DNA of 64,000 nt, from the NCBI RefSeq assembly GCF_028736115.1, contig NZ_CP117877.1, positions 3,162,001-3,226,000 of the forward strand, read 5' to 3'. This DNA is from Mucilaginibacter sp. KACC 22063 (GTDB lineage Bacteria > Bacteroidota > Bacteroidia > Sphingobacteriales > Sphingobacteriaceae). Positions 1 to 9,866 of the stretch are shown here, one piece after another. Every line of letters begins with the position of its first letter. Position 1 is the stretch's first letter. Below the pieces are notes generated by a model, which did not search any database, was not told the DNA's origin, and worked only from the letters and a program-made list of their open reading frames with translations. Both the position numbers and the translations under genes were made by a program.

Positions 1-3000
1 CCGTCAACAGGTTTTGTCCGCTGATGAATATCCTGGCGCTTGAGATATGCAGTTGCTTTAACACATTACCTGATAATTGGTAGCCCAGCTCGAGGTTACG
101 GATACGGCCGTATGAACCGTTCTCTAACCAGCGTGAACTTTCCGGAGTGTTGTTATTAGCAATACCTGCATCACCGTTGGCTATGCCAAGGCGCGGGTCT
201 GTTCCGCTGGTATTAGTTGGCGACCATGGGTTAATGGCAGTACGGAAGTTTGAATTTTGATAGCTATCCAATACTCGGCGCACATCATTATAAATAGTCA
301 ACCCAAATACTCCCACCAACTGCAATCCAAAGCTAAACTGCTTGTAGGCACCGTTAAATTGCAAGCCTGATTGTAAGGTTGGCCAGGGTGAGCCATTGTA
401 CACACGGTCGTTGTTGTTGATGGTACCTTTACCGTTCGGGTTAGCATAAAACTTAATATCACCCGGTTTTGCGAAAGGTTCAATTACATCGCCATTGGCT
501 CTTTTGTAATTATTGATTTCGTCCTGGCTTTGGAATATTCCGATGTCTTTTAATACATACCATTGACCGAGCGGATGCCCAATTTCTGAACGGGTGCTGC
601 CCTGTTGAATATAGTTTACACCTACACCCTGGTTACCCAATGCAAGTACTTTGTTTTTGATAGTAGTGATATTGCCTGATATGCTCCATTTAAATGCGTT
701 GCTGTTATCGCGGTAAGTAGCTTCCAATTCGAGCCCTTTATTGCTGATGGAGGCCGCATTTACAGGAGGGTTACCGCCAGAGTTACCTAAGTATTGAGGC
801 AACACCTGGTTTACAAGTACATCTTTAGAGATGTTTTTGTAAACCGAAGCCGATATAGAAAGCCTGTCGTGAAAGAAACTTGCATCCACACCGATGTTGG
901 TTACCTTGCGTTTTTCCCAGCGGAGATCGGCATTGTATAATTGTGCCTGGTAAGAGCCAGTATAGATCATATCGTTGGCAAAAACTGCACGTTGCGCGTT
1001 ATTGATCAAACCTACGTTTTGGTATGAGTTGATGGTGTTAATACCCAACACACCGTATGATGCATTGATCTTCAGGTTATCTACCCAATCAACTTTAAAG
1101 AAGTCTTCCTTGCTGATGCGCCATGCACCTGCCACAGACGGGAAGAAACCAGTACGATAGTCCGGGCCGAACCGCGAATCCTGGTCGATACGTCCAGAAG
1201 CAGTTAACAGGTATCTGTCTTTATAACTGTAATTCACGCGGCCTAACCAGCTATGGATCTTGTCGTCCTGCAATACACGTCCCGCGGCTGACGGCGAACC
1301 GCTTGCCGCATCAATTTCAGTTAAATACTGTCCATTGTAAATTGGCAGATTGGTTTTGCGCGCATCGTTCATGTCGCGGTAGTAATGCTGCTGAGTATAA
1401 CCCACAACGCCGTTGATGGTATGATCGCCGAATGATTTGTTAAAATTTAATGTATGCTCTAACAGGATGTTGCGAAAACGCTCCCTGTCCTCATCAATGT
1501 AGCTAAGTTCTTGCTGTGCAGCATATGAAAATATACCATCTTTACGCAAATCGCGGTTATAATCGAAACTGGCTTCAACACCTACGTTAAATTTATAATC
1601 CAACCAGTCGAATAACCTTAACTGCGCGAAAGCATTACCCAAAACCTTTGCATAGTTGTTATAGCCCTGGCTAAGGTCATTAATGGCTATTGAGTTATAA
1701 GCATAGGTTACGTCGCGGTTAGGATCTGAACCAATATCGTTTGTACCGGTACTCCAGCCTGCCGGGTTCCTGTAACCCATGTTGCCGAATGATGAGGAAT
1801 TATCTATAAACTGGCTGCCTTGTACGGGTACTGTAGGCAATAGCTGCGGCAGATCGTAAAACGCGTTGCCCCTGTTTGGATGGTAGTTATTGGTGTTGGT
1901 TAATAAGGCGTTCTCTCCTATTGTTAAACGGCCTTTTTTAGTTTCGGTGTTTACCCTGAAACTGGCACGATTGAAAGAATAACCTTTTAAGATACCCTGA
2001 TTGCGATAATAACTGCCCGATACCAGGTAAGTAGAGTTATCAGAACCACCCGACAATGCCACGTTATAATCCTGGTCATTACCGGTACGCTCGTCAAGGC
2101 TTTGCCAGTCGGTATTGATAGCCGGGTTGAATGCAGAACCCACACTTGCCGGAACAGGCAAACCTGAATTGAGATACTGCTGTTTTTTGGTGGCAGCATA
2201 TTGGGTGCTGTTCATTACGTCCCACTTTTTAGGGATTTGCTGCGAACCATATTTAGCGGTTACCTCAATTTTAGGCGCACCTTTTTTACCCTTTTTAGTA
2301 GTGATGATCACCACGCCATTGGCCGCACGCGAGCCATATATGGCAGATGCAGAAGCGTCTTTTAAGATTTGGATAGTTTCTACATCATCATTGTTGACAG
2401 TAGTGTTTGCATCAGCAATCATCCCGTCAATTACATAAAGCGGAGACGAGTTGATAAAGCTTGCTACACCACGGATTTCTATCACAGATTGCTGCCCCGG
2501 CGCACCACCATTACGCACCGTAACACCTGGCGACAAACCCTGTAAAGATTCGGCTACCGAATTGACAGTTACCTTATTAGCTTCTGCGGGGCTAATAGTT
2601 GATACCGCACCGGTAAGGTCTCTTTTTCTGATCGTCTGGTAACCGATCACCACAACCTCATTCAGTGATTTGGCATCGTCGCGCATTTGCACATCGATTA
2701 CTTTTTGGCCATTAACCTTAATTTCTTGTGGAACATATCCTACAAATGAGAATACCAGGCTTGTAGCCGGATCGGTAACACTAACCGTATAACGGCCATC
2801 AACGCCGGTTACCGAACCTGTGGTTGTCCCCTTAATTCGTACGGTAACACCGGGTAAGGCCTGGCCTGTTGCATCAGTTATTCGACCAGTAACCTGGCTG
2901 CTTTGTGCAAACGCTATTGTACTGATGGCCAGCATCAGCAATAAGCTCATTGCGGTTTTGTAAAAATGCCTGGCTTTTACACGCGAAGGGTGCGGACACA

Positions 3001-3034
3001 CCATACCCGTAAAGTGAAGTAAAAGTTCTTTCAT
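1..3034 (-). CDS. SusC/RagA-family TonB-dependent outer-membrane receptor (C-terminus cut by window edge)
   Basis: About 1011 codons are open from the ATG at 3034 to the window start. Family role: the barrel of a SusC/SusD pair that imports oligosaccharides across the outer membrane using TonB energy. The N-terminus has an unusually long leader ending in ISTIAFAQ, then a carboxypeptidase-like repeat domain (VTGRITDATGQALPGVTVRI, about residues 48-130), a plug domain with the SusC motif GVASFINSSPLYVIDG and the AIYGSRAANGVVIITTK segment, then beta-barrel sequence. The last codons read encode RIFISGQNLLT, close to the end of family members, so only some tens of residues should be missing. A susD partner would be expected just outside the window. 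It is divergent from the sensor kinase at 3219, which probably controls it. Family is certain; the substrate is not readable from sequence. Confidence 0.95.
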   Translation of the reverse strand, partial: MKELLLHFTGMVCPHPSRVKARHFYKTAMSLLLMLAISTIAFAQSSQVTGRITDATGQALPGVTVRIKGTTTGSVTGVDGRYTVSVTDPATSLVFSFVGYVPQEIKVNGQKVIDVQMRDDAKSLNEVVVIGYQTIRKRDLTGAVSTISPAEANKVTVNSVAESLQGLSPGVTVRNGGAPGQQSVIEIRGVASFINSSPLYVIDGMIADANTTVNNDDVETIQILKDASASAIYGSRAANGVVIITTKKGKKGAPKIEVTAKYGSQQIPKKWDVMNSTQYAATKKQQYLNSGLPVPASVGSAFNPAINTDWQSLDERTGNDQDYNVALSGGSDNSTYLVSGSYYRNQGILKGYSFNRASFRVNTETKKGRLTIGENALLTNTNNYHPNRGNAFYDLPQLLPTVPVQGSQFIDNSSSFGNMGYRNPAGWSTGTNDIGSDPNRDVTYAYNSIAINDLSQGYNNYAKVLGNAFAQLRLFDWLDYKFNVGVEASFDYNRDLRKDGIFSYAAQQELSYIDEDRERFRNILLEHTLNFNKSFGDHTINGVVGYTQQHYYRDMNDARKTNLPIYNGQYLTEIDAASGSPSAAGRVLQDDKIHSWLGRVNYSYKDRYLLTASGRIDQDSRFGPDYRTGFFPSVAGAWRISKEDFFKVDWVDNLKINASYGVLGINTINSYQNVGLINNAQRAVFANDMIYTGSYQAQLYNADLRWEKRKVTNIGVDASFFHDRLSISASVYKNISKDVLVNQVLPQYLGNSGGNPPVNAASISNKGLELEATYRDNSNAFKWSISGNITTIKNKVLALGNQGVGVNYIQQGSTRSEIGHPLGQWYVLKDIGIFQSQDEINNYKRANGDVIEPFAKPGDIKFYANPNGKGTINNNDRVYNGSPWPTLQSGLQFNGAYKQFSFGLQLVGVFGLTIYNDVRRVLDSYQNSNFRTAINPWSPTNTSGTDPRLGIANGDAGIANNNTPESSRWLENGSYGRIRNLELGYQLSGNVLKQLHISSARIFISGQNLLT

Positions 3035-3087
3035 AATTTAACTGGTTTTTAAGTTAAGGCCCATAGGAAGGCCCTTGGTTATGCTAC

Positions 3088-3095
3088 CAAAGATG
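3088..3095 (-). promoter_or_regulatory. possible -7 element for the SusC gene
   Basis: On the minus strand the sequence CATCTTTG resembles the Bacteroidota -7 consensus TAnnTTTG with one mismatch. It lies about 54 bases upstream of the SusC ATG in the 184-base divergent region. I see no convincing -33 TTG at the right distance, so this is weak. The rest of the divergent region is AT-rich without other clear signals. Confidence 0.25.
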
Positions 3096-3218
3096 AAACT
3101 ATTAACACTAAGCCTATATGCTGATTTGTATCAATCTTTCATCAATTTGTCTCATTTTTGAATCAAGTAGATTTGAAGTTGCTATTTTTAAGCATTATAA
3201 GCCTTTTGTAACTAATTA

Positions 3219-6200
3219 TTGATTTTGAAAACCATACAAGCAAAGGGAGTATTTATTTACTTCCTGACTTTAATTATTGTACTTATTACACTAAGCCCTA
3301 AAGCAAAAGGCCAGTCTTATTCTTTTACGCATTACCAGGTTGAAAACGGACTATCGAACAATGCGGTACTGTGTTCGCTTCAGGACAAGTATGGCTTTAT
3401 GTGGTTTGGCACTAAGGATGGACTAAACCGGTTTGACGGATATACTTTTAAGGTATTCAGAAATACTCAAGGCAAAGCAGATACCATTGGCAGTAATATT
3501 ATCTATTGCCTTTATCAGGATCATAACGGAAAACTTTGGATAGGTACAGACCGCGGCATCTATCAATACAATGCCCTTACAGAAAGCTTCACTTATTTTA
3601 AACCCGGAACAGATAACGAAATACGCGACATCACTGAAGACCATAAAGGCAATCTTTGGTTTATCGCAGGCACAGTTTTATATAAATATAGCAGCAAGGC
3701 GCAGCAACTTTTACCATTAAAAAATACCATTACCAATGCTGTTTCTTTAACTATTGGAAACGGTAGTTTATGGGTATCCACGGCTAACCGTTATATTGAA
3801 AAGTACGATGCAAAAAGCAACTCCTTTAAAGCTTATGATCTTTTCAGTCATTCGCCAAACGCCACTGCTTACTGGATACAAAGACTTTATGATGCTGGCA
3901 ATAATCAGCTGCTGGTAGGTACATCTAACCAGGGTATTAAATTGCTGGACTGTATTACGGGTACCTATAAAGACCTTAAAATTTATAATGATGACCGCAC
4001 CGAGATCTTTGTGCGCGACTTTGTCAAGCAATCAGCAAACGAGTATTGGATTGCAACAGAATCGGGCATTTATATTTATAATTCCCAGACAGGCGATATT
4101 ACACTGCAACATAAGCAGTACAATAACCCCTACTCACTGTCTGACAATGCGGTGTATACCTTTTACAAAGACCGCGAAGGTGGTATATGGGCGGGGACGT
4201 ATTTTGGCGGGTTAAATTACTACGCCAAGCAATACACTTACTTTGAAAAGTACTTCCCCAAGGTTGGCGAAAACTCCATCAGTGGAAATGCGGTACGCGA
4301 GATCTGCCAGGATCCGCAAGGTAAGTTATGGATTGGCACAGAGGATGCCGGGCTGAACCGCTTAGACCCTAAATCGGGCACATTTACTAATTATAAATCG
4401 GCTGGTAAAGCCGCCGATATCTCAACCAACAACATACACGGTTTACTTACAGTTGGCGATTACTTGCTGATCGGTACATTTGAACACGGTTTGGATCTGA
4501 TGCAGGCCAGTACAGGTAAGGTAACCGATCATTACACCGTAAGTAAGGACACTGTACTCAAAAGCAACTTCTTTTATACCCTTTATAAAACAGCCAGCAG
4601 GCAAATCATTTGCGGCACATCAAGGGGTTTATACTATTTTAATTTGGCCACCCGGCATTTTACCCCGGTTAAACATGTACCTTCTACGCTGTTTTACACA
4701 AGCATTTTTGAAGATAAGGACGGCGCTATCTGGACCGGCACCTATCACGATGGCGTTTATTACTTCAATACAAAGAACAATACATCCGGCTTTTTTAAAT
4801 ACGAGGAGAGGTCGGCAACCAGTATCAGCAATAATAAGATCAATATGATCTTTCAGGATAACAGTGGGCAGTTATGGTTTGCTACAGAAAACGGCTTAAA
4901 CTTGTATAATGCTAAAAGTAAAACGTTTAAGCATTTTACTACTGCACAAGGTTTGCCAAGTAATGTGATCTATGCCATACGCGAGGATGCCAGGAAAAAT
5001 CTCTGGATTACCACATCAAAAGGCCTTGTTTCGCTGCGTCTACAAAACAACAGCATTAAAGTATATACAAAAGCCAACGGTTTGTTGAGCGATCAGTTTA
5101 ATTACAATTCAGCCTACCGCGATCAATCAGGAAACATCTATTTTGGCTGCGTAAAAGGGATGATCAAATTTAATCCTGATAATTTCACGGTTAATAACTA
5201 CCAACCGCCGGTTTATATCACAGGCATACAGATCAACAATAAAGAGATCACCATAGCGCCTGACAAATCGCCTTTAAAAAGATCCGTCTCCTTTACTGAT
5301 ACCATTAAACTAGCTTACAACCAATCTTCTTTCAGCATAGATTTTGCAGCTTTAAGCTATACCTCGCCTCAAATTACCAGCTATGCTTATCAACTGGTTG
5401 GGTTGGATAAAGACTGGGTATACCTTAATACCAACCGTAAGGTTTACTTTACAAGGTTGTCGCCGGGCACTTATACTTTTAATGTAAAAGCATCTGATAA
5501 TAACAGTATCTGGAGCAGGCATCAGGTATCACTTACCATTATAGTGTTGCCCCCATTTTGGCAAAGCAACCTGGCTTATTTTACTTACTTTCTCATCGTA
5601 GTGATTGTGATTTACCTGCTTGTAAGAAATTATCATAAACGCACCGAGCAAAAGAACAAACGCCGTATAGAGTTTTTGGAGAACGAAAAAGAACGTGAGA
5701 TCTATCACGCAAAAATTTCCTTCTTTACGCACGTAGCACATGAGATACGCACTCCCCTTACCCTGATTGTAGGGCCAATGGAAAAAGTGATGCAGAAGGC
5801 CGCTTTAGTGCCCGAGGTAAAAAAAAACTTAGTAATAATGGAGCGCAATACACAACGATTACTGACACTTACCAACCAATTGCTTGACTTTAGCAAAACC
5901 GAAACACAAGGCTTCTCTTTAAATTATGTTAAAACGGACATTGCAGCACTGATCAAAGAAAGTATGATCCGCTTTAAAGATGCAGCGCAGCAACGGAAAC
6001 TGAGCCTAAAATTTGAAAGCGAACAGCCACGGTTTTTTGCCTACGTTGATACAGAGGCGATGAGTAAGATCTTATCTAATCTTTTGGATAATGCTGTGAA
6101 ATATGCAGCATCCAAAGCGATCATCCAATTATTGACAGGTGAACCTGGAAATACATTTACTATATTTGTTAAGACCGATGGTAATTTGATTCCCGGGCAC

Positions 6201-6398
6201 ATGCGGGAAAAGATCTTTGAGACTTTTTTCAGGATGAAGGAAGCTCAAGAAAAATCGGGTACAGGCATAGGGCTGCCCCTTGCCCGCTACCTGGCCGAAT
6301 TGCATAAGGGGACACTGATTTTAGCCCATCCCGATAACAACCTGAATATTTTTGCTTTAACATTACCCATTCACCAGGACTTTGAGTTCAATATTTGA
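3219..6398 (+). CDS. Two-component propeller sensor histidine kinase (HTCS-type, lacking its receiver)
   Basis: 1059 residues. A leader (hydrophobic about residues 10-25, ending SPKAKGQ) is followed by two-component propeller repeats (about 35-690, recurring LWIGT and GLNRFD/GLNLYN units), a Y_Y_Y domain (about 695-770) and one membrane helix (about 785-805). The cytoplasmic kinase has an H-box FFTHVAHEIRTPLTL with phospho-acceptor His841 and an ATPase domain with an N-box (ILSNLLDNAVKYA, about 951) and a G2 box (GTGIGLPLA, about 1014). The usual G1 box D-x-G-x-G reads TDGNLIP, so the canonical Asp is replaced. There is no in-frame ATG near the start. An in-frame stop at 3213 forces a non-ATG start, TTG at 3219 or 3225. 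Classical hybrid HTCS proteins continue into receiver and AraC domains; here these are the next gene. Predicted role: periplasmic glycan sensor controlling the neighbouring uptake locus. Confidence 0.93.
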   Translation: MILKTIQAKGVFIYFLTLIIVLITLSPKAKGQSYSFTHYQVENGLSNNAVLCSLQDKYGFMWFGTKDGLNRFDGYTFKVFRNTQGKADTIGSNIIYCLYQDHNGKLWIGTDRGIYQYNALTESFTYFKPGTDNEIRDITEDHKGNLWFIAGTVLYKYSSKAQQLLPLKNTITNAVSLTIGNGSLWVSTANRYIEKYDAKSNSFKAYDLFSHSPNATAYWIQRLYDAGNNQLLVGTSNQGIKLLDCITGTYKDLKIYNDDRTEIFVRDFVKQSANEYWIATESGIYIYNSQTGDITLQHKQYNNPYSLSDNAVYTFYKDREGGIWAGTYFGGLNYYAKQYTYFEKYFPKVGENSISGNAVREICQDPQGKLWIGTEDAGLNRLDPKSGTFTNYKSAGKAADISTNNIHGLLTVGDYLLIGTFEHGLDLMQASTGKVTDHYTVSKDTVLKSNFFYTLYKTASRQIICGTSRGLYYFNLATRHFTPVKHVPSTLFYTSIFEDKDGAIWTGTYHDGVYYFNTKNNTSGFFKYEERSATSISNNKINMIFQDNSGQLWFATENGLNLYNAKSKTFKHFTTAQGLPSNVIYAIREDARKNLWITTSKGLVSLRLQNNSIKVYTKANGLLSDQFNYNSAYRDQSGNIYFGCVKGMIKFNPDNFTVNNYQPPVYITGIQINNKEITIAPDKSPLKRSVSFTDTIKLAYNQSSFSIDFAALSYTSPQITSYAYQLVGLDKDWVYLNTNRKVYFTRLSPGTYTFNVKASDNNSIWSRHQVSLTIIVLPPFWQSNLAYFTYFLIVVIVIYLLVRNYHKRTEQKNKRRIEFLENEKEREIYHAKISFFTHVAHEIRTPLTLIVGPMEKVMQKAALVPEVKKNLVIMERNTQRLLTLTNQLLDFSKTETQGFSLNYVKTDIAALIKESMIRFKDAAQQRKLSLKFESEQPRFFAYVDTEAMSKILSNLLDNAVKYAASKAIIQLLTGEPGNTFTIFVKTDGNLIPGHMREKIFETFFRMKEAQEKSGTGIGLPLARYLAELHKGTLILAHPDNNLNIFALTLPIHQDFEFNI

Positions 6399-6401
6399 TC
6401 T

Positions 6402-7163
6402 ATGAAACCGGTTATACTTTTAGTTGACGATAATGAAGAAATTTTAAGCTTTATTTCGGACGACCTTGAAGAAACTTACGAAGTACGCACTGCCACCAAT
6501 GGTTTTGATGCGCTTAAAGCCCTGGAGCAAGAGCCTGTTCAGTTGGTGATAACAGATATTATGATGCCCGAAATGGATGGCTTTGAGCTTTGCCAGAAAT
6601 TAAAGTCGGACATTCACTACAGCCATATCCCGGTTATTCTGCTAACTGCAAAAAATACGCTGCAATCTAAAATTGACGGCCTTGAGTTTGGCGCCGATGC
6701 ATACATCGATAAACCATTTTCGCCAAAACACCTGCAGGCACAGATAGCTAATCTGCTTAAGAACCGCGACCAGATGAAGGCTTATTTCGCCAGCTCACCA
6801 ATAGTACATATTAAAACAATGGCCTATTCAAAAGCAGATGAAAGTTTTTTAGAAAAACTGAACGAGATTATCCACCAGAACATCACCAACGTAAACCTTG
6901 ATGTAGAGCATTTGGCAGACATTATGAACATGAGCCGGCCTACGCTTTATCGCAAGATCAAATCCATATCAGACCTTACCCCTAACGAACTGATTAACAT
7001 TGCCCGCTTAAAAAAGGCCGCGGAATTGCTCTCGCTCGGCGACTACAAGATATTTGAGATTGCAGAAATGGTTGGCTATACTTCGCAAACGGTATTCGGC
7101 AGAAACTTTCAAAAACAATTTGGTATGGCGCCTACTGATTATCTGAACCAGATAAGGGTTTGA
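6402..7163 (+). CDS. Response regulator with AraC-type DNA-binding domain
   Basis: 253 residues. The receiver domain (1-120) shows the acidic pair in LLVDDNEE, phospho-acceptor Asp52 in VITDIMMPEMDG and the conserved Lys104 in IDKPF. The C-terminal AraC/HTH_18 domain (about 150-253) contains LADIMNMSRPTLYRKI and the second helix-turn-helix FEIAEMVGYTSQTVFGRNF. The ATG lies three bases after the kinase stop and in the same reading frame, so the two genes are translationally adjacent and almost certainly partners. Domain order matches the C-terminal half of a hybrid HTCS. Predicted to activate the nearby SusC and perhaps fucosidase genes; that target assignment is inference. Confidence 0.94.
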   Translation: MKPVILLVDDNEEILSFISDDLEETYEVRTATNGFDALKALEQEPVQLVITDIMMPEMDGFELCQKLKSDIHYSHIPVILLTAKNTLQSKIDGLEFGADAYIDKPFSPKHLQAQIANLLKNRDQMKAYFASSPIVHIKTMAYSKADESFLEKLNEIIHQNITNVNLDVEHLADIMNMSRPTLYRKIKSISDLTPNELINIARLKKAAELLSLGDYKIFEIAEMVGYTSQTVFGRNFQKQFGMAPTDYLNQIRV

Positions 7164-7181
7164 TTACAAAAGTACTAAACG

Positions 7182-7212
7182 AAAAAAGCAGCTTTAAAAA
7201 GCTGCTCTTTAT
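7182..7212 (+). terminator. Intrinsic terminator after the response regulator
   Basis: An inverted repeat AGCAGCTT-TAAA-AAGCTGCT (7187-7206) is preceded by A6 and followed by CTTT. It sits between convergent genes (response regulator and GH29), so it may serve both, though the T-run is short. Confidence 0.65.
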
Positions 7213-7255
7213 ATGCTGTATAATATCGTTAAATTAGTTAGTGCGCAACAGTCGG

Positions 7256-9016
7256 TTAATCTATTTTAAATACCACAGATGTCGCATATGGCATTGTTTC
7301 AGGGCAGGAGATCACCAGCCCTTCTGGTGATTGTTTCCATTTTAACTGTCCGTTATATCCTAAAAGCTGCACATTTTTAACCGGGTGGTCCAGGTATTTT
7401 GCATCAATTCCTAATGACTTAACCGTTAACATGGTTCCCGCTTTCGGCACAACCATACTGAATACGTAGAGTGCACCATTTTTACCTACTATAAACCTAA
7501 AGTCCTGCTCGTTAAATTTAAATTCTGCCTGCCTTTTTCCTAAACCACCGCCGGGTAACATTTTAAGTTTACCGTTAACTTGTTCGCCTTCCCCTGGCAT
7601 TACCCAGGCATGGCTACCATATACCGCTTCGCCATTTCTGCGCATCCATATACCTACTTCTTTTAGCATTTTTAAACTTCCTTCATCAAGCGAACCATCA
7701 GGAAGCAGTGAAATACATATCGCCGCATTACCATCACGTGCAATGGCCTCGGTAATATACTTGATCATCATTCCCGAATCATAGGTAAACCCGGGAGCAT
7801 AAAACCAGTCGCCAACCGGCGCCTCTGCTATCCAGGGCTGATCGGTCTTAATATTTTCAGGTATCCCGAATTCTTCCGTAGTTACGGTACCATTGGTTTT
7901 ACTTCTAAACTTAACAATACTGAAAGTATTTACCTTGCCCCTGCGCGCTAAGGTGCGATTATAAAAATCAGCTATAACGGTTTGCATGGCATTGGCTTTA
8001 TACCCTGTACCTGTACCATCGCCGGTAAACGGCCCCTGAACGGTACCATCGGTATAAATAAAATCAGGATCATAATGCTGCACTACATCCATCATGCGCA
8101 GCGCCCAGTTAGTTGCATACCATTTATCATAAGCCAAATGCCTGGAGAAAATACCGGCGGGTGGAGGCGACCAGGGTGATTTTGCAGCAGACTCCACACC
8201 GTTGTATTCGCGAAGGTCTATACCATATAAGAGCCTTGGATCAAGTCCCTCCCACCATTTTCCTTTGCCGTCTGCCAGGGTAAGATGCCCGTCATAAGGC
8301 ACTCCTTTTTTAGCTCCGCTGGTATCGCTGCCGAAAGCGGTTTGCCACCACCACCAGGTATATTCATGATGGAAAGTTACCCCGAACCTGATACCTGCTG
8401 CCCTTGCGGCCTTTGCCCATTCGCCGATAATGTCGCGCTTGGGTCCGATATTTACCGAGTTCCAGGGCTGATACCGTGAATTCCAAAGATCAAAATTGTC
8501 ATGGTGAACGCCCTGGATCATCAGGAAACGCGCACCGGCATCCTGATATATCTTAGCGAGCTTCGCCGGGTCAAGCTGTTTGGGGTTCCAGTCTCTCAGC
8601 ACCTCTTTATATCCGTACTGTGAAGGATGTCCATACTTTTTAAGATGATTTTCATAGGCCTTAGTACCTTGCACATACATTTTACGAGCATACCAGTCGC
8701 CACTTTCGCCAGATGCCTGTGGCCCGAAGTGTACCCATATCCCAAATTTTGCATCCCTGAGCCATTGGGGGTCTCCCGGGTAATTTTTTTCTATGGATGC
8801 CCAGTTAGGTTCAAATGGTCCCTTAGCTATCGGAATACCCAGTTGTACCTCCGGAAAAGTTTTAGAATCAGCTAAAGGAACACTGTTCAAAGGAAGTTGA
8901 GCTGGGATAGCAGGTATAGGCTCATGTTTGGATTTGAGATTTTTTTCTACTTTTTGCGCGTAGCTGTTAACGCTTAACAAGGCAGCAAGTATACAAAGCG
9001 TATTTATTCTTCTCAT
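7256..9016 (-). CDS. GH29 alpha-L-fucosidase, secreted
   Basis: 586 residues with a Sec signal peptide (MRRINTLCILAALLSVNSYAQ). GH29 hydrolyses terminal alpha-L-fucose with retention. The barrel shows WVHFGPQASGESGDWYARKM (about 93-112), GARFLMIQGVHHDNFDLW, a tryptophan-rich segment FHHEYTWWWW, and HYDPDFIYTDGTV, in which Asp323 is the likely nucleophile by comparison with the family motif. A C-terminal region of about 100 residues looks like a beta-sandwich. It is convergent with the regulator gene and near SusC, so fucosylated glycans are a plausible substrate for this locus. The acid/base residue cannot be assigned by eye. Confidence 0.9.
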   Translation of the reverse strand: MRRINTLCILAALLSVNSYAQKVEKNLKSKHEPIPAIPAQLPLNSVPLADSKTFPEVQLGIPIAKGPFEPNWASIEKNYPGDPQWLRDAKFGIWVHFGPQASGESGDWYARKMYVQGTKAYENHLKKYGHPSQYGYKEVLRDWNPKQLDPAKLAKIYQDAGARFLMIQGVHHDNFDLWNSRYQPWNSVNIGPKRDIIGEWAKAARAAGIRFGVTFHHEYTWWWWQTAFGSDTSGAKKGVPYDGHLTLADGKGKWWEGLDPRLLYGIDLREYNGVESAAKSPWSPPPAGIFSRHLAYDKWYATNWALRMMDVVQHYDPDFIYTDGTVQGPFTGDGTGTGYKANAMQTVIADFYNRTLARRGKVNTFSIVKFRSKTNGTVTTEEFGIPENIKTDQPWIAEAPVGDWFYAPGFTYDSGMMIKYITEAIARDGNAAICISLLPDGSLDEGSLKMLKEVGIWMRRNGEAVYGSHAWVMPGEGEQVNGKLKMLPGGGLGKRQAEFKFNEQDFRFIVGKNGALYVFSMVVPKAGTMLTVKSLGIDAKYLDHPVKNVQLLGYNGQLKWKQSPEGLVISCPETMPYATSVVFKID

Positions 9017-9159
9017 AGATCAACAAAATTATAATTCAGATAAAATGGTCAGGCTAAAAATAGAGTTATCACGAAGATAAGAAGTTGCACAAAACCGACT
9101 TTTATTATCCTAAAACATATCAAAGGCTAAAAAATAGATTTAATAAAAAAAAGTCTCTA

Positions 9160-9240
9160 ATGCAAGTATCTTTGAAGATTTTAAAACTCAGTACGGAAGA
9201 AAGGCAGGCGTTAGAACACTTTGAAGATATTCGAATTTAA
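9160..9240 (+). other. 26-codon open frame in the 9017-9280 gap, possible small protein or gene remnant
   Basis: The 264-base AT-rich gap between GH29 and the next gene contains a short ATG frame ending in TAA at 9238-9240. Its product has a helical stretch with the string LSTEERQALEHFEDI, which reads like a fragment of a coding region rather than random AT-rich sequence. The string TATCTTTG at 9167-9174, inside it, also matches the Bacteroidota -7 consensus and could instead be the promoter for the gene at 9281, although no -33 TTG is visible. I cannot decide between these readings. Confidence 0.15.
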
Positions 9241-9280
9241 TTAAACTGAAAATTCATTAGATTTATACCTTAATCCACAA

Positions 9281-9799
9281 ATGAGATATTTCTTATTTAT
9301 ATGTTCTTCATTCATTTATTTAGCCTCTTTCTCTCAGGTTCGTAAAAAAACCTGTGATGTATTAATTGATCCGGAATATAAAGGGGCAATAGCAATATAT
9401 ACAAAACCACTTGGGACACTGATACAAACTCTAAAACAGGATTTTAAAAACGAAGACTATTTGGTTTTTACTATTTTGAACCAAACATCAGACTATTTTT
9501 ATGGAACCCTTACCTATAGCATATCTGAAAAACATATTAACGGTTGGATAAGAAAAGCAAAGTATATTGGTACATATGCCAGGAACTACGGTAAAAGAGA
9601 TAAATTATATTTATACACCAATTCAGATTTTAAATCATCGATAAAAAATACCATCCCAGAATGGACAGATCAACTTTACTATGTTACTGATTTCAACAAT
9701 GGCTGGGTTTATGTAAAAATAAATTATAAAGGACACATTAAGGAAGGTTGGTTATCTCCTGATATGCAATGCTCCAACCCTTACACTACTTGCAATTGA
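9281..9799 (+). CDS. Small secreted SH3-like protein of unknown function
   Basis: 172 residues. A signal peptide (MRYFLFICSSFIYLASFSQ) is followed by two halves with similar layout: AIYTKPLGTLIQTL ... HINGWIRKAKYIGTY (about 35-105) and LYLYTNSDFKSSI ... HIKEGWLSPDMQC (about 108-165). Each ends in a G-W-(I/L) turn typical of bacterial SH3-like folds. Three Cys residues lie in the mature chain, two of them in the last dozen residues. Base composition is more AT-rich than in neighbouring genes. It stands alone, followed by a strong terminator. No function is proposed; a cell-wall or envelope binding role would be a guess from the fold. Confidence 0.7.
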   Translation: MRYFLFICSSFIYLASFSQVRKKTCDVLIDPEYKGAIAIYTKPLGTLIQTLKQDFKNEDYLVFTILNQTSDYFYGTLTYSISEKHINGWIRKAKYIGTYARNYGKRDKLYLYTNSDFKSSIKNTIPEWTDQLYYVTDFNNGWVYVKINYKGHIKEGWLSPDMQCSNPYTTCN

Positions 9800-9866
9800 A
9801 AATGGAACTTGAACAGTAAAGGCAGATGTTATAATTTAAAACCCATTATTAAAACATTCTAAAAGA

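Noticed and set aside
975..2642. Plus-strand open frames of 60-107 codons across the SusC gene
   Set aside because: They lie antisense to a continuous, well-matched SusC frame and resemble no protein.
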